NCBI GenBank assembly: GCA_003215655.1
Contig: QCKB01000005.1
Coordinates: 1-64,000, forward strand
Source of the DNA: Prochlorococcus sp. AG-409-J16
GTDB taxonomy: Bacteria > Cyanobacteriota > Cyanobacteriia > PCC-6307 > Cyanobiaceae
Direction of reading: 5' to 3'
Length of the DNA stretch: 64,000 nucleotides
Made by a program: the position numbers and the translations under genes. Below, one piece after another: positions 36,693 to 49,474 of this stretch (positions within the stretch are counted from its first letter, which is position 1; each line of letters opens with the position of its first letter). The notes beneath the pieces are model-generated. The model was not told the DNA's origin. It saw only the letters and a list, made by a program, of their open reading frames with translations, and ran no database searches.

Positions 36693-37057
36693 CTTGGAGA
36701 AACGAGTTGTCTCAGTGGCCTCTCTTAAATTGTGATTTAGCTAATAAGAGGTTTGTAGATTGTACGAAGGCATTCATTCCAAAAGGGGAGGTTTGCTATT
36801 AAATAATTTCTTGGCAATTCAGATCAATCACTACATATGGGGTTCATTATGGACTTGAACTCAATATTTGGATAATTATAGATTTGTTCACGCTGTTCTA
36901 AAAAGCTTTTTTTGTTTTTAAAAGCAACTTCAGTTTTGCTCTTTACTAACTCATTCTGTTACTACTCGCATATTGGTCAATTTTCCTTTAGAGTCTTCCT
37001 GCCAGGTTCTCCCTGTGCTTTTTAACTGTCCCTTTAGGGACTCTTTTTAACGTCCTC
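36693..37057. other. 365-bp divergent spacer holding the psbA promoter and leader
   Basis: AT-rich sequence between the radical SAM gene and psbA. AAAAAGCTTTTT is a 12-base palindrome at 36900-36911. No single promoter box could be fixed. The last 30 bases hold a hairpin with a T-tract right before psbA. Confidence 0.6.
37028..37048 (+). promoter_or_regulatory. Attenuator-like hairpin in the psbA leader
   Basis: GTCCC (37028-37032) pairs with GGGAC (37037-37041) over a TTTA loop and is followed by TCTTTTT. It ends nine bases before the psbA ATG. It looks like a small intrinsic terminator, and its right arm also contains the only SD-like sequence (AGGGA) near the start. Confidence 0.55.
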
Positions 37058-38140
37058 ATGACCACTTCAATCCGCTCCCAAAGGCCGGATCTTGATCGTT
37101 GGCAGCAGTTCTGCGAATGGGTCACTTCAACCGATAACCGCATTTATGTTGGTTGGTTCGGTGTGTTGATGATTCCTTGCCTGCTAGCGGCCACTATCTG
37201 CTTCATTATTGCCTTTATTGCCGCTCCGCCGGTAGATATTGATGGCATTCGTGAGCCTGTCGCTGGCTCATTTATTTATGGAAACAACATCATCTCTGGT
37301 GCAGTTGTTCCTTCTAGTAACGCTATTGGTTTGCATTTTTATCCCATTTGGGAAGCCGCTAGCGTTGACGAGTGGCTGTATAACGGCGGTCCTTACCAGC
37401 TTGTTTGCTTCCACTTTTTGATTGGTATTTGCGGTTGGATGGGCCGCCAATGGGAGCTTTCTTACCGTTTAGGTATGCGCCCTTGGATCTGTGTTGCTTA
37501 TTCAGCTCCTGTTTCCGCTGCTTTCGCTGTTTTCTTGATCTATCCATTTGGTCAAGGATCTTTTTCCGATGGCATGCCTCTTGGTATTTCTGGAACCTTT
37601 AACTTCATGTTTGTGTTCCAAGCTGAACACAACATTCTTATGCACCCCTTCCACATGATTGGTGTTGCAGGAATGTTTGGTGGCAGCTTGTTCTCAGCTA
37701 TGCATGGTTCTTTGGTGACCTCATCTCTGATTCGTGAGACCACTGAAACTGAGTCACAGAACTACGGTTATAAGTTTGGTCAAGAGGAAGAGACCTACAA
37801 CATCGTGGCTGCTCACGGTTACTTTGGTCGTTTGATCTTCCAATACGCCAGCTTTAACAACAGTCGTAGCCTTCACTTCTTCTTGGCTATTTGGCCAGTT
37901 GTATGTGTTTGGTTTACTTCCATGGGTATTTGCACCATGGCTTTTAACCTCAACGGATTCAACTTCAACCAGTCCATCCTTGATGCTCAAGGTAAGGTTG
38001 TACCTACTTGGGGAGACGTGCTTAATCGTGCAAACCTTGGTATGGAAGTAATGCATGAGCGGAACGCTCACAACTTCCCTCTTGATTTGGCTTCAGCTGA
38101 GTCAACCCCAGTTGCATTGGTTGCTCCAGCTATTGGTTAA
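37058..38140 (+). CDS. psbA: Photosystem II D1 reaction-centre protein
   Basis: A 360-residue D1. It binds P680 chlorophylls, pheophytin, QB and most of the Mn4CaO5 cluster. [13 protein letters not shown] near the C-terminus carries the cluster ligands. Processing by CtpA after Ala345 would remove the last 15 residues ([15 protein letters not shown]). Local numbering is one higher than usual; the residue equivalent to 130 is Gln (GRQWEL), as in the D1:1 low-light form. It is the only psbA copy in the window. A hairpin with T-tract precedes the start and two hairpins follow the stop. Confidence 0.99.
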   Translation: MTTSIRSQRPDLDRWQQFCEWVTSTDNRIYVGWFGVLMIPCLLAATICFIIAFIAAPPVDIDGIREPVAGSFIYGNNIISGAVVPSSNAIGLHFYPIWEAASVDEWLYNGGPYQLVCFHFLIGICGWMGRQWELSYRLGMRPWICVAYSAPVSAAFAVFLIYPFGQGSFSDGMPLGISGTFNFMFVFQAEHNILMHPFHMIGVAGMFGGSLFSAMHGSLVTSSLIRETTETESQNYGYKFGQEEETYNIVAAHGYFGRLIFQYASFNNSRSLHFFLAIWPVVCVWFTSMGICTMAFNLNGFNFNQSILDAQGKVVPTWGDVLNRANLGMEVMHERNAHNFPLDLASAESTPVALVAPAIG

Positions 38141-38184
38141 GACCAAGCAACAAACACAGCTTATTTAGAGATATTTAGGCTGGG

Positions 38185-38231
38185 GCCTCTACCTAGAGGC
38201 TCAAAAAGCCCCCTGAATTGGGGGCTTTTTT
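38185..38231 (+). terminator. Tandem hairpins ending the psbA transcript
   Basis: GCCTCT/AGAGGC (38185-38200, loop ACCT) is followed immediately by AAAAAGCCCCC/GGGGGCTTTTTT (38203-38231, loop TGAATT). The second is a strong intrinsic terminator that would work in both directions; the first may protect the 3' end. Confidence 0.92.
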
Positions 38232-38337
38232 GCTGCTTGGAATTAATGTGGGCTTGCAGAAAATGCCCTTTGAATTTCTTGATAGGGTTTGTTTAGGAAG
38301 GTTATGCTTTCTTCCTTGGAAAATGAACTACTTAAAA

Positions 38338-38408
<71 letters not shown>

Positions 38409-38449
38409 GTTCATCGGAACTTAACATTCTCAATAGTTGGTTTTAGGTT

Positions 38450-38746
38450 TTGAGCGATTCCTCTCGAACTGATCCGAAAATTAACCCTGAATTGAGGGAG
38501 AGGTTACTCACGGAATCTCAAAATCCCTTGCGGGGATTAAGGAGATTGCTTTGGTTGGCATTTTTGGGATCAGGTTTTATAGGCCTATTTGTCATGGCCT
38601 CAAGGTTTATTGCAGGCTCCTCAGTAAGACAAGTTGATGTTGTTATTCAACTTGGAGCAGTTGTTTTATTTGGTTACTTGTTATGGGTAGATAGGGGTAG
38701 GCAAAAGAGTCATGAAGTTGATACCAATGAAAAAGTAGATAATTGA
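38450..38746 (+). CDS. DUF3493 family protein
   Basis: 98 residues, TTG start. INPELRERLLTESQNPLRGLRRLLWLAFLGSGFIG is typical of DUF3493; two hydrophobic segments follow (about 33-52 and 64-80). Plant relatives (LPA3-like) take part in photosystem II assembly. That role is known only for relatives, so I give no symbol. It lies between tRNA-Thr and the convergent infB, with 18 bp to the infB stop. Confidence 0.75.
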   Translation: MSDSSRTDPKINPELRERLLTESQNPLRGLRRLLWLAFLGSGFIGLFVMASRFIAGSSVRQVDVVIQLGAVVLFGYLLWVDRGRQKSHEVDTNEKVDN

Positions 38747-38764
38747 TCTCTTCTATTAATTTTT

Positions 38765-41700
38765 TTAGGTACTGAGTTTCCGTCTTTGGGTTACTAGTTT
38801 GAATGCTTGGACAATATCTCCTTCTGCCCAGTTAGCGAAACGATCACTTCCTATGCCACATTCGAAGCCTGTGGCCACTTCTTTTACGTCGTCTTTGTTC
38901 CTCCTTAAGGAGTCGAGATCACCTTCATAGACAATTTGGTTGGTACGTTGTACTCGTACTTTGCAGTTGCGTTGCAGCTTTCCATTGGTTACATAGCAAC
39001 CTGCGACCGCACTCTTACCAACATTGAATACAGCTCGCACCTCTGCTTCTCCAAGAGATTCTTCTACCATTTCAGGTTCTAGAAGGCCTTCCATCGCCAT
39101 TTGTATATCTTCAAGCAACTTGTAAATGACTTCATAATCTCGAACGTCTACCCCTGTTGAGTCTGCGGCTCGTTTTGCACCTGAAGCCATTGAAGTATTG
39201 AAGCCAACTATCACTGCTCCAGAAGCGGCCGCGAGGTCAACATCTGTTTCTGTAATTTCACCAGGTGCGGATAAGAGAACTCGTACCTGGACTTCATCCT
39301 TAGGCAATTGTTCAAGAGAACCTAAGATTGCTTCTATGCTGCCTTGAACATCGGCTTTAAGTATTAGGTTTAGTTCTTTCAGCTCTCCTTCATTTGCCTG
39401 ATCAGACATCGCTGTGAGCGACACGCGTCGGGAAGCCATTTGTTGAGCGAGGCGTGTAGCCCTTGCATCAGTAGCACGTTCGCCTACTACTGACCTTGCA
39501 GATTTTTCGTCTGCATAAGCTTCAAACTCATCTCCAGCAGTAGGTACTTCGCTAAAGCCTAGGGCTTCAACAGGACATGAAGGTCCAGCTTCTTTAAGCC
39601 TTGAAGCATTTTCATCAACCATGGCTCGGACTTTTCCAAGTACTGGACCCGCTGCGAGAACATCTCCTGTTTTGAGCGTTCCGTTTTGTATTAATAATGT
39701 TGCGACTGGCCCTTTCGCTTTATCGAGATGGGCTTCTATAACTGTTCCTTTAGCAAGACGGGTTGGATTGGCTTGTAGGTCCTCTACTTCTGTAACAAGC
39801 AAGATCATTTCCAAGAGCTTATCGATGTTTTCACCCTTTATTGCACTCACTGGAACCATAACCACATCGCCACCCCACTCCTCAGCGAGAACGTTTTGCT
39901 CTGATAGTTCTTGTTTTACACGGTCAGGGGAGGCACCTTCTTTATCAGTCTTGTTTATGGCAACAATTATGGGAACCTCCGCTGCACGGGCATGACTAAT
40001 TGCTTCAAGGGTTTGTGGTCGCACCCCATCGTCTGCCGCAACAACGAGTATTGCGACATCTGTAACCTTGGTCCCTCTTGCTCTCATAGCCGTAAATGCT
40101 TCATGCCCGGGTGTGTCAAGGAAAGTGATCTTTCGTGCTTGTCCTGAGTGTTCTATCTCAACTTGATAAGCACCTATATGTTGTGTAATCCCTCCTGCTT
40201 CTCCTGCTGCAACTCTTGCTTTACGGATAGCATCTAGCAAACTTGTTTTTCCATGATCCACATGGCCCATGACTGTGACTACTGGTGGACGTCTTATTAG
40301 GTGCTCTAGATCACCTTCTTCAATCATTTCGGCAGTTTTCTTTGCAGCTTCTTCGACATCGTCTTGAAGAACAGGAACCCCAAATTCCTCTGCAACAGTT
40401 TCAATGGTAGGAAGATCTAGTGACTGTGTAACTGTTGCAATAATCCCTTTAAAGAAAAGAGATTTGATGATTTCGGAGCTTTCCACACTGAGCATGTCGG
40501 CAAGCTCTTGCACCGTGAGATTTGCCTCGGGAACAATCAACATTTCAGGTCTTACTTGCTTTGCCTCGCGTGCTGCCCGCAATTCCATTGCTCTTCGACG
40601 TTGTCTTTGCCGGGTGGTTTCTTTTTTGCGCTTGCGCATTGCCGCGACTGGCTTTGCGGCACCTTTCTTTTGAGACTTTGGTTTAGCAGGACGTGCCAAG
40701 CTTGCCGAAAGGACAACGGCTTGTTGTTCCCCTGCGAAGCCACTAGTCTCAGTGGTAAGGGCATCATCGTTTTCGCCGATGATATGAACCTTTTGGCGTT
40801 GTTTTTGCGGGGACTTGCTACGCAATGCGTCGAGCTTGGCACTGTCATCCCAATCAGGTCTTGATGGTCTTCTTGCACCTGCACCACCACCTGGGGATGG
40901 CCGATGAGTAGGTCTTTTTGGTGCCGCAGCTGGAGTTGTGGTCTTGGTGGTAGATGATTTTCCGTCTTCTGAACCTCCTCTTGGCCCAACTGGAGTTCCA
41001 TCGGGTCGGCGTGGTGGTGGTGTTCCAGTTCGACCATTAGGTTTTTGCAATTGCATTAATTCGCCTGGAGCGACAGGCTTTCTCATGCCTGCAGGCATAC
41101 CTGGACGTGTTGGTGCGCCTGGCCGATTGTTATTTCCGTCTCTTGCCCCTGGAGTAGGCCCTCCACTATTGGACCTATCACGTCGTATGGGTTTGCCAAC
41201 AAGTTCAACAGGGTTTCCTGCAGAACGAGGTTGCCCTGGCTTTTGGCTCCCTTGACGTTGTGGATTACCGGAACCCGAGCGTTGTGATGAGCCTTGGCGT
41301 TGAGGATTTCTTGGCCTTTGATTAGGTGCCCCTAGGGGCCTTGGGCTTATCCCTGGTCGCCGTTTCTCTTGTCGTTGTCCTTCTGGTCTGATTGGAGGAG
41401 CAGTGGGCCTTTTAGGTTGTGGCCGAACTACTAGTTCAGGTTTTCTTATAGGAGGATTATTTCGACCACTTTGAGACGAATGAGGGGTTTTAGAAATGAC
41501 TTTTGGTCTAGGGGTAATAATTTCATTAGGTTTGCTAGCTTTCGGTTTCGCAGGTTGATTTGGTTTCTCCCCTTGGTTAATTGTTTTAGGGGGTAAAGGT
41601 GATTTACTTGTTGGCCTTGGAGATGGAGAGCTCGTAGGTCGCGTTGGCGGTGCAGCTGCAGGTCTGTTGATTGGTGCAGAAGGTCTTATCTTTTCTACCT

Positions 41701-42148
41701 TTGGATTATTTGTAGTTGATGGCTTTGGTTTAGGACTTACGGAAGGCTTAATGGTTGAATTAGGCCGAGTTGGCGAGGGAGCCGGATCAACAACAGATTT
41801 TTTGCTCGGCCTAGATGGAGCCTTGGGCGTTGAAGGGGCCGCTTTTTGGTTCAGGTTTGTTTTTTGATCAGCTTCAGCTACTTGTTGAGGGGCACTGCTA
41901 CTAGAAGAGGCTTTTTTTAAGGAAAGTATTTCCTTTTTTGGTTGAGATTTGCTTTTCGAAGATGAAGCAGTGGAACCTTGACCTTTGGTTAAGACACCTT
42001 TGATCCTTGTAGCTTCTTCATCACTTATAGAACTGCTGTGACTCTTGGCCGCAATCGATAGTTTCTTGGCGGCATCAAGCACATCCTTGTTCTCCAGACC
42101 TAAGTCTCTGGAGAGCTCGTAAATTCTGATTTTGCCATTGCTGGTCAT
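38765..42148 (-). CDS. infB: Translation initiation factor IF-2
   Basis: 1127 residues from the ATG at 42148 ([17 protein letters not shown]), which has AGGAGA just upstream; an in-frame start 16 codons earlier is not supported. The N-terminal 60 residues are the IF2-N helical domain. Residues about 60-470 are low-complexity Pro/Arg/Ser/Gly. The GTPase core has [14 protein letters not shown] (about 625), DTPGHEAF and NKTD, then domains II-IV. It brings fMet-tRNA to the 30S subunit. It is the last gene of rimP-nusA-ylxR-infB. The linker is longer than in E. coli, as usual for cyanobacteria. Confidence 0.97.
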   Translation of the reverse strand: MTSNGKIRIYELSRDLGLENKDVLDAAKKLSIAAKSHSSSISDEEATRIKGVLTKGQGSTASSSKSKSQPKKEILSLKKASSSSSAPQQVAEADQKTNLNQKAAPSTPKAPSRPSKKSVVDPAPSPTRPNSTIKPSVSPKPKPSTTNNPKVEKIRPSAPINRPAAAPPTRPTSSPSPRPTSKSPLPPKTINQGEKPNQPAKPKASKPNEIITPRPKVISKTPHSSQSGRNNPPIRKPELVVRPQPKRPTAPPIRPEGQRQEKRRPGISPRPLGAPNQRPRNPQRQGSSQRSGSGNPQRQGSQKPGQPRSAGNPVELVGKPIRRDRSNSGGPTPGARDGNNNRPGAPTRPGMPAGMRKPVAPGELMQLQKPNGRTGTPPPRRPDGTPVGPRGGSEDGKSSTTKTTTPAAAPKRPTHRPSPGGGAGARRPSRPDWDDSAKLDALRSKSPQKQRQKVHIIGENDDALTTETSGFAGEQQAVVLSASLARPAKPKSQKKGAAKPVAAMRKRKKETTRQRQRRRAMELRAAREAKQVRPEMLIVPEANLTVQELADMLSVESSEIIKSLFFKGIIATVTQSLDLPTIETVAEEFGVPVLQDDVEEAAKKTAEMIEEGDLEHLIRRPPVVTVMGHVDHGKTSLLDAIRKARVAAGEAGGITQHIGAYQVEIEHSGQARKITFLDTPGHEAFTAMRARGTKVTDVAILVVAADDGVRPQTLEAISHARAAEVPIIVAINKTDKEGASPDRVKQELSEQNVLAEEWGGDVVMVPVSAIKGENIDKLLEMILLVTEVEDLQANPTRLAKGTVIEAHLDKAKGPVATLLIQNGTLKTGDVLAAGPVLGKVRAMVDENASRLKEAGPSCPVEALGFSEVPTAGDEFEAYADEKSARSVVGERATDARATRLAQQMASRRVSLTAMSDQANEGELKELNLILKADVQGSIEAILGSLEQLPKDEVQVRVLLSAPGEITETDVDLAAASGAVIVGFNTSMASGAKRAADSTGVDVRDYEVIYKLLEDIQMAMEGLLEPEMVEESLGEAEVRAVFNVGKSAVAGCYVTNGKLQRNCKVRVQRTNQIVYEGDLDSLRRNKDDVKEVATGFECGIGSDRFANWAEGDIVQAFKLVTQRRKLST

Positions 42149-42209
42149 TAAGGTCTCCTTAGGATCCGAGCACAATGTGCCTGGGGTCTCACACAAGGTG
42201 AAACCATAG

Positions 42210-42488
42210 TTATCTTGCCTCAGCGACTGAATCTTTGGATGGATTTAGTCGCTCTTGCAGCATATTTATAACGCTCGAGGGCACCTGACAACGCAGGGCT
42301 TTCTGCAAACGTTTTCGACGGCATGCCTCTTCTAGGCAGTTCTGATTTGGACAAAGATAGGCGGATCTGCCCATCCCTCCAGTAAGAACTACTCCATCCT
42401 GGTAGTCACGGGTTACCTTCCAAAGCTGTTTGCGATCAAGCAGTTTTCGGCAGGCTACGCATCTACGCAGGACTGGTCGTAGGTTCAC
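42210..42488 (-). CDS. ylxR: YlxR (DUF448) RNA-binding protein
   Basis: 92 residues, GTG start. [15 protein letters not shown] and [28 protein letters not shown] are the YlxR signature. The family sits almost always between nusA and infB and has been proposed to bind RNA or to act as a nucleoid regulator. Its GTG overlaps the nusA stop by four bases (GTGA), so it is translated together with nusA. Confidence 0.92.
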   Translation of the reverse strand: MNLRPVLRRCVACRKLLDRKQLWKVTRDYQDGVVLTGGMGRSAYLCPNQNCLEEACRRKRLQKALRCQVPSSVINMLQERLNPSKDSVAEAR

Positions 42489-43900
42489 CGGGGTCCGTCC
42501 TCTTCATTGATTTCACTATTAGATTCTGATTGGTCTTGGGTTTGTTGGGATAAATCCTCAACTTCGATGGTGGAAATTGTTTGATTTTCTTGGTTAAATT
42601 CTTCTTCGTCTTCTGGTAAAGGATAAAGCTCTCTTAAACGAGCATCTTCTTCTGCACGGGCAGCTTGTTCTGCAGCCAACCTTTCTTCAGCCTCTCTTTG
42701 GAGAGTTTCTTCTTCTTCTCTTTGAGAAATTAATTCAGCTACTGTGGCATCTTCACTGGCCTGATCATATTCTTGTGAGTTCTTGATATCAATCTTCCAA
42801 CCGGTAAGCCTTGCTGCTAAACGCACGTTTTGTCCTTCCCGACCAATAGCAAGGCTCAATTGATCTGGTGGAACTAGTACATGAGCATGTTGACCTTCAG
42901 GGTCAACTAGCCTTACTACTTCAACTCGTGAAGGACTTAGTGAGTTGGCAATGTATTGACTTGGGTCTGGGGACCACCTGATTACATCTATTTTTTCACC
43001 ACGGAGTTCATTAACCACTTGTTGGATACGGGAGCCACGTGCACCAATACATGCTCCTACAGGATCAACTTCACGTTCAATACTATCTACTGCGACCTTA
43101 GTTCTTGGCCCGACTGAGCGGGAGGGGGGATTGGCTTCTCGGGCCACAGCGACAATTCTTACTGAGCCTTCTTGGATTTCTGGTACTTCATTCTCAAAGA
43201 GATATACAACTAATCCAGCATTAGATCTACTAACAAATAGTTGTGGACCCCGCCTAGGGATCTCACTAACTTCCTTTAGAAAAACCTTAAATGTTGCATT
43301 AGCTCGATAGTTGTCATTTGGAAGCTGATCTCTTCGTGGAAGTTCTGCCTCTACTTCAGGACGTCCAAGACCAGAACTAACAGCCATAATTACTGATTGG
43401 CGTTCAAATCGAATCACTCGAGCAGTAAGTACAGGGTCTTCTAAGTCTGCAAACTCCTCCTGAATCATTCTTCTTTGTTGGTCCCTGAGCTTTTGTGCGA
43501 GGACTTGTTTGGTTGTAGCTGCAGCCATTCTCCCGAAATCTTCTTTTTCAGGAGTTACATCAAGAACGACGGTGTCACCTACTTGTGCATCTTCTGCTAC
43601 TTGCATTACCTCAGCTAGGGCAATTTGATGATCTTCACTTTCAACTTCTTCAACAATTATTTTGCTTGCTAGTACGCGATAACCTTCTTCATCCAGGTCA
43701 AGACCTACATCAAAGTTACTGAAGTACTCTTCTTCAAAAGGATCTTCACTGATCCCGATATATAGAGTTCTTCTATACCGTTCATATCCTTTTAATAAGG
43801 CTTCGCGTAATGCTGCTTCAACAACTTGAGAGGGGAGTTTCTTCTCCTCGCTGATGTCTTCGATAAGGTTGCTAAGGCCTGGGAGTAAAACTAGTGCCAT
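42485..43900 (-). CDS. nusA: Transcription termination/antitermination factor NusA
   Basis: 471 residues. An N-terminal RNA polymerase-binding domain (about 1-125), S1 domain (about 130-200) and two KH domains (about 210-350; [29 protein letters not shown] and [25 protein letters not shown]) are visible. The last 110 residues are acidic and coiled-coil-like ([29 protein letters not shown]) in place of the acidic repeats of E. coli. It controls pausing and termination. It follows rimP by 51 bp and overlaps ylxR. Confidence 0.97.
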   Translation of the reverse strand: MALVLLPGLSNLIEDISEEKKLPSQVVEAALREALLKGYERYRRTLYIGISEDPFEEEYFSNFDVGLDLDEEGYRVLASKIIVEEVESEDHQIALAEVMQVAEDAQVGDTVVLDVTPEKEDFGRMAAATTKQVLAQKLRDQQRRMIQEEFADLEDPVLTARVIRFERQSVIMAVSSGLGRPEVEAELPRRDQLPNDNYRANATFKVFLKEVSEIPRRGPQLFVSRSNAGLVVYLFENEVPEIQEGSVRIVAVAREANPPSRSVGPRTKVAVDSIEREVDPVGACIGARGSRIQQVVNELRGEKIDVIRWSPDPSQYIANSLSPSRVEVVRLVDPEGQHAHVLVPPDQLSLAIGREGQNVRLAARLTGWKIDIKNSQEYDQASEDATVAELISQREEEETLQREAEERLAAEQAARAEEDARLRELYPLPEDEEEFNQENQTISTIEVEDLSQQTQDQSESNSEINEEDGPR

Positions 43901-43951
43901 CGATGATGGGTTTGAAAAGTTGTTGGGAGGATGTGGGGATTACGTTTTTTG

Positions 43952-44422
43952 TTATCCCGTTGAGCTAGTCAGTCGAACGTAGTTAACATCTTCTCTTGGG
44001 ATTTTTTTGATACGACCTTTGATGTTGATATGTACATGTTGTTCGGATCTCTCTAGTAATAGACCCTCAAAAGATTGTCTTTCTTTAGTTCCTTTTGCAA
44101 GGAAACAAACTTCTACAGGAAAACTGCGGAAAGAGAGAAAGTCCTTGTCACTAGATAGATATTCGTCAATCCCAGGACTACTGATCTCAAGGACATAAGA
44201 TTCACTAAGAACAGGGGAGGCTTCAAGTGCATCCTCCATTGACCCACTAAAACGGGCACAATCATCAAGTGAAACATCCCCTCCACCTTGTTGACGAATC
44301 TGCACTTGCATAGTCATTGGGGTTTTATGAGTAAGTAATTGGAGGCAGCAAACTTCAAAGCCATTTTGACTGGCTGTATTTGAGGCAATGCTCTCCAGTT
44401 CTGGCAGATTCGGATGAGGCAA
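43952..44422 (-). CDS. rimP: Ribosome maturation factor RimP
   Basis: 156 residues, TTG start (MPHPNLPELESIAS). VSLDDCARFSGSMEDALEA and YVLEISSPGIDEYL are the conserved RimP motifs, with the second SH3-like domain at about 95-150. It assists 30S assembly. It opens the rimP-nusA-ylxR-infB operon and is divergent from the Deg protease gene, 223 bp away. Confidence 0.93.
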   Translation of the reverse strand: MPHPNLPELESIASNTASQNGFEVCCLQLLTHKTPMTMQVQIRQQGGGDVSLDDCARFSGSMEDALEASPVLSESYVLEISSPGIDEYLSSDKDFLSFRSFPVEVCFLAKGTKERQSFEGLLLERSEQHVHINIKGRIKKIPREDVNYVRLTSSTG

Positions 44423-44555
44423 AAAGGCAGGAAAAAGATCGGACGACTGGCCCGACCGGCTTCAGAAATTACCTGCCTCCATGAGGAGGGAACCGACAGG
44501 CCAATAGCAATCTAGGTGATTTACTCATGAAAGCAAAGCTTCTGACAGCAATTAG

Positions 44556-45800
<1,245 letters not shown>

Positions 45801-45837
45801 TCATTTTGCTACCTTTCCCTGCAATAGTTTGTTAGTT

Positions 45838-46551
45838 ATGACTGATCTCCAAACTCAGATGAAACAGGCGGTCGCTTTAGCGGCAATTGAGGAAATCAAG
45901 GATGGAATGGTTATAGGTCTAGGGTCTGGTTCTACCGCTGCATTAATGATTAAAGCTCTTGGAGCAAAGCTATCTAGTGGGGAGCTCCGTGACATTGTTG
46001 GAATTACAACCTCTTTTCAAGGTGAAGTGCTAGCTAGTGAGCTAAGTATTCCTTTGAAATCACTTTCTGCAGTTGATCAAATTGATTTGGCAATTGATGG
46101 GGCAGATGAGGTTGATCCTTCTTTTCAGTTAATAAAAGGAGGAGGGGCTTGCCATGTGCAGGAGAAGCTGGTTGCTTCTTTGGCCAAGAGATTTGTGGTG
46201 GTAGTGGATTCCACAAAGATTGTTGATCGCCTTAATCTTGGATTTCTACTTCCCGTCGAGGTCCTTCCCGGAGCTTGGAAACAGGTCCAAAAAAAAATGA
46301 AGGATTTTGGAGGAGAAGCCGTGTTGCGAATGGCGAAAAATAAGGCAGGCCCAGTCGTTACAGATCAGGGTAACTTGGTATTGGATGTTCAAATTGCTGG
46401 GGGAATTGATGACCCAGAAGGCTTAGAAGCTTGTATTAATAATGTCCCCGGAGTTCTTGAGAACGGACTTTTTGTGAATCTCGCGGATGAAATATTAGTT
46501 GGTGAGATTATTGAAGGGAATGCAGGAGTTCGCCGTTTGGGAAAAAATTAG
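45838..46551 (+). CDS. rpiA: Ribose-5-phosphate isomerase A
   Basis: 237 residues from the ATG at 45838 ([10 protein letters not shown]). [53 protein letters not shown] carry the substrate- and catalytic residues (Asp in DGADE, Glu in QEK). It interconverts ribose 5-phosphate and ribulose 5-phosphate in the Calvin cycle and pentose phosphate pathway. A TTG three codons upstream is possible. It converges with hisD with only six bases between the stops. Confidence 0.96.
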   Translation: MTDLQTQMKQAVALAAIEEIKDGMVIGLGSGSTAALMIKALGAKLSSGELRDIVGITTSFQGEVLASELSIPLKSLSAVDQIDLAIDGADEVDPSFQLIKGGGACHVQEKLVASLAKRFVVVVDSTKIVDRLNLGFLLPVEVLPGAWKQVQKKMKDFGGEAVLRMAKNKAGPVVTDQGNLVLDVQIAGGIDDPEGLEACINNVPGVLENGLFVNLADEILVGEIIEGNAGVRRLGKN

Positions 46552-46557
46552 TAGTCT

Positions 46558-47907
46558 TTATATCCTTAACCTCACTGACTCAGCATGGCTATGTAACCCT
46601 TCGCTCTTTGCAAGTTCTTTCACCGCTTGGGAGGTTGATTCAAGGGCTTTTTTAGTGAATTCAATTGTTGAGGTGGCTTTCATGAAGGTTTCTACACATA
46701 GTGCGCCACTGAATCGAGCAGTCCCAGAAGTTGGGAGGGTGTGATTTGGCCCAGCAAGATAATCTCCGACTGCCTCAGGGGTCCATGGGCCTATAAAGAT
46801 TGCACCTGCATTTTCTATTTGGTCAATAATTGAAGATGGCTTTTCTATTAATAATTCAAGGTGCTCAGGAGCAAAGAAATTACTAAGTTCAATGCATTCA
46901 TCTAAGGTCTCGCAGATCGCAATAATCCCCCAGTCATTAAGCGATGCTTTACAGATTTCTGCCCTTGGATGATTTTTAAGTTGCTTGTTTATTTCGATAG
47001 GGAGATTATTTGCGAGATTGGGATCAGTAGTTAGAAGGACTGCAGCTGCCAAGGGATCGTGCTCTGCTTGCGCTAGCAGATCAGCAGCTACTTGTTCTAT
47101 GCGTGAACTTTGATCCGCAATGATGAGAACTTCGCTTGGTCCTGCTAGAGAATCAATACCTACTTGGCCAAAAACAGCTTTTTTGGCAAGAGTTACAAAT
47201 AAATTCCCTGGTCCAGTTATCACATCAACCTTTCTTACGCTTTTAGTCCCATAGGCAAGAGCAGCTATGGCTTGGGCTCCTCCTATACGAAAGACATTAT
47301 CAATTTCACATAGATGAGCTGCAGCGAGAACGGTTGGGTTGATTTCACCCTTTTCATTGGCTGGAGAAACCATAAAAAGATGTTTTACCCCTGCAACTTT
47401 TGCAGGGATTGCATTCATAAGTACTGAACTTGGATATGAGGCTCTCCCCCCAGGGATATATAAACCTGCAGTCTCAACAGGTCGCCAGTGCCTGCCTAGC
47501 TTTTCTCCATTTAAACCTTCTACTTTTAAGTCTTTTGGTATCTGTTGCTCATGAAAATCTTTGATACGTTTATGAGCTAATAGCAGGGCATCTTTAATGT
47601 TAGTTGATGTTTGCGCCCAGGCTTTTTCTAGAGCTTCAGAGGAAATATTCAAGGGCGAGGGGGTAAAGCCATCAAACTTTTGGGTGTATTCAATAAGGGC
47701 CTCATCACCATGTAAGCGAACGTTTTCGAGAATTTCTTCTACTGTTTTTTTTGCAGTTTCTTGAGCATTGCCTTGTGTTCGAGTTTTAAGTCTTTCTAGG
47801 TTTTGTTTAGCTCGCTTTATATCCCTGACACAACAAGTCATTTGTTGTGAGAATTCGTTTCCTCTTTGATTGGATTCAGGCAATTGAGGCAACAGAGTTA
47901 CTTGCAT
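46558..47907 (-). CDS. hisD: Histidinol dehydrogenase
   Basis: 449 residues. It oxidises L-histidinol to histidine in two NAD-dependent steps. [76 protein letters not shown] and [18 protein letters not shown] are diagnostic; the Gln, His and Asp zinc and catalytic residues are present. It has an extra 20 or so N-terminal residues before the conserved core. It is divergent from rpsT (105 bp). Confidence 0.97.
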   Translation of the reverse strand: MQVTLLPQLPESNQRGNEFSQQMTCCVRDIKRAKQNLERLKTRTQGNAQETAKKTVEEILENVRLHGDEALIEYTQKFDGFTPSPLNISSEALEKAWAQTSTNIKDALLLAHKRIKDFHEQQIPKDLKVEGLNGEKLGRHWRPVETAGLYIPGGRASYPSSVLMNAIPAKVAGVKHLFMVSPANEKGEINPTVLAAAHLCEIDNVFRIGGAQAIAALAYGTKSVRKVDVITGPGNLFVTLAKKAVFGQVGIDSLAGPSEVLIIADQSSRIEQVAADLLAQAEHDPLAAAVLLTTDPNLANNLPIEINKQLKNHPRAEICKASLNDWGIIAICETLDECIELSNFFAPEHLELLIEKPSSIIDQIENAGAIFIGPWTPEAVGDYLAGPNHTLPTSGTARFSGALCVETFMKATSTIEFTKKALESTSQAVKELAKSEGLHSHAESVRLRI

Positions 47908-47997
47908 AACAAGCTAGGACCTATTGCTGAAAATTTGTTTGGTTTTGAATGGATTCTTGGATTTGGGGGGGTCTGGGTTAATCTTTTAGATCAATGA

Positions 47998-48306
<309 letters not shown>

Positions 48307-48411
48307 CTTGTTAAAGCTGAGTAGAGGTTAATTACTTAGTTAGCTATTTCGAATGTGGCTTTAAACTCCATAATTTCCATAAATAAATAGCCCTCCTACC
48401 TCCAGTCGACT

Positions 48412-49197
48412 GTGTCACCCTCAGCCCTAATTGATAGCCACTGCCACATTGTCTTTAGGAACTTTGAAGATGATTTGGACCAGGTATCAGAGCGCTGGCG
48501 TAAGGCTGGGGTTGTAAGTCTTTTGCATGCATGCGTTGAGCCTTCTGAGATTCCTTCAATTCGAGCTTTAGCTGATCGATTCCCAGAGATGAGATATTCG
48601 GTTGGTGTTCATCCTCTTGATACAAAACATTGGGATGAGGGAACTCAGGAGATTCTGAGAATTGCTGCAAAGAATGACTCAAGGGTTGTTGCAATAGGTG
48701 AACTGGGTTTAGACCTTTTTCGAGACACCAATCTTGAGAAACAGCTCTCGATATTGAGACCCCAATTGGATTTGGCGTTAGAACTTGATTTGCCGGTGAT
48801 TATTCACTGTCGTGATGCAGCTGAACCAATGCTTGCTGAGCTAGAGCAGAGACATCTTGAGGGAAATTGTCCTAGGGGCGTAATGCATTGTTGGGGAGGG
48901 ACTGTCGAAGAGATGAATAGGTTTCTTGAACTTGGTTTTTATATCAGTTTTAGTGGAACAGTTACGTTCCCTAAGGCAAAGGAAATTCATAGCTGTGCGA
49001 TAGATGTTCCTGAAGATTGCTTTTTGGTAGAGACCGACTGCCCTTTCTTGGCCCCTGTGCCGCTGAGAGGCAAGCGTAATGAGCCTGCCAATGTTGAGAA
49101 AGTTGCCTTAAAGGTTGCTGAACTTAGAAATCAAACTTTTGAAACTGTCGCAGAAAGGACCACGGCAAATGCCAGACGTTTATTTGCCCTGCCCTGA
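48412..49197 (+). CDS. tatD: TatD family metal-dependent hydrolase
   Basis: 261 residues, GTG start. Metal ligands are visible: DSHCH at 8-12, Glu in AIGELGLD, His in VIIHCRD, His in GVMHCWGG and Asp in VETDCPFLAP. The family acts as 3'-5' DNase or in DNA/RNA quality control. The position before rpoB is common in picocyanobacteria. Confidence 0.92.
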   Translation: MSPSALIDSHCHIVFRNFEDDLDQVSERWRKAGVVSLLHACVEPSEIPSIRALADRFPEMRYSVGVHPLDTKHWDEGTQEILRIAAKNDSRVVAIGELGLDLFRDTNLEKQLSILRPQLDLALELDLPVIIHCRDAAEPMLAELEQRHLEGNCPRGVMHCWGGTVEEMNRFLELGFYISFSGTVTFPKAKEIHSCAIDVPEDCFLVETDCPFLAPVPLRGKRNEPANVEKVALKVAELRNQTFETVAERTTANARRLFALP

Positions 49198-49474
49198 TTC
49201 GCAAACATGAACAATTTATTTTTGCATTCAAGTGTAGGATTGGTAATTGGTCTGGCTAGGTCTCAGTCATACTGTGCTCCTGCCGCCTGAAGAGTCCATT
49301 CCCTTCCGGTGTATTGACGACGTCAGCAATTCGGACACGAGATTTTTGAGCCCACTAGCGCTTTAGGAGCTTCTTTTTAGAGGTTGCTAGAGAAGAGTCT
49401 ATGGCGCTTTGAGGTCTCGAGCCCAAGAGAAGTATGTCGTTTACAGGCTTTTTTTCTCACCCGCAGGTCATCGC
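49198..49474 (+). promoter_or_regulatory. 277-bp leader region before rpoB
   Basis: This region separates tatD from the rpoB ATG and probably holds the rpoBC promoter. The rpoB frame remains open to a TTG at 49409, but the 22 extra codons do not match the family. I could not fix -10 or -35 boxes. Confidence 0.5.

Noticed and set aside
41085-41098. 14-bp palindrome ATGCCTGCAGGCAT in infB
   Set aside because: It lies in GC-richer low-complexity coding sequence where such short palindromes occur by chance.
49409-49474. N-terminal extension of RpoB (22 codons from TTG)
   Set aside because: The family start [17 protein letters not shown] is at the ATG 49475.
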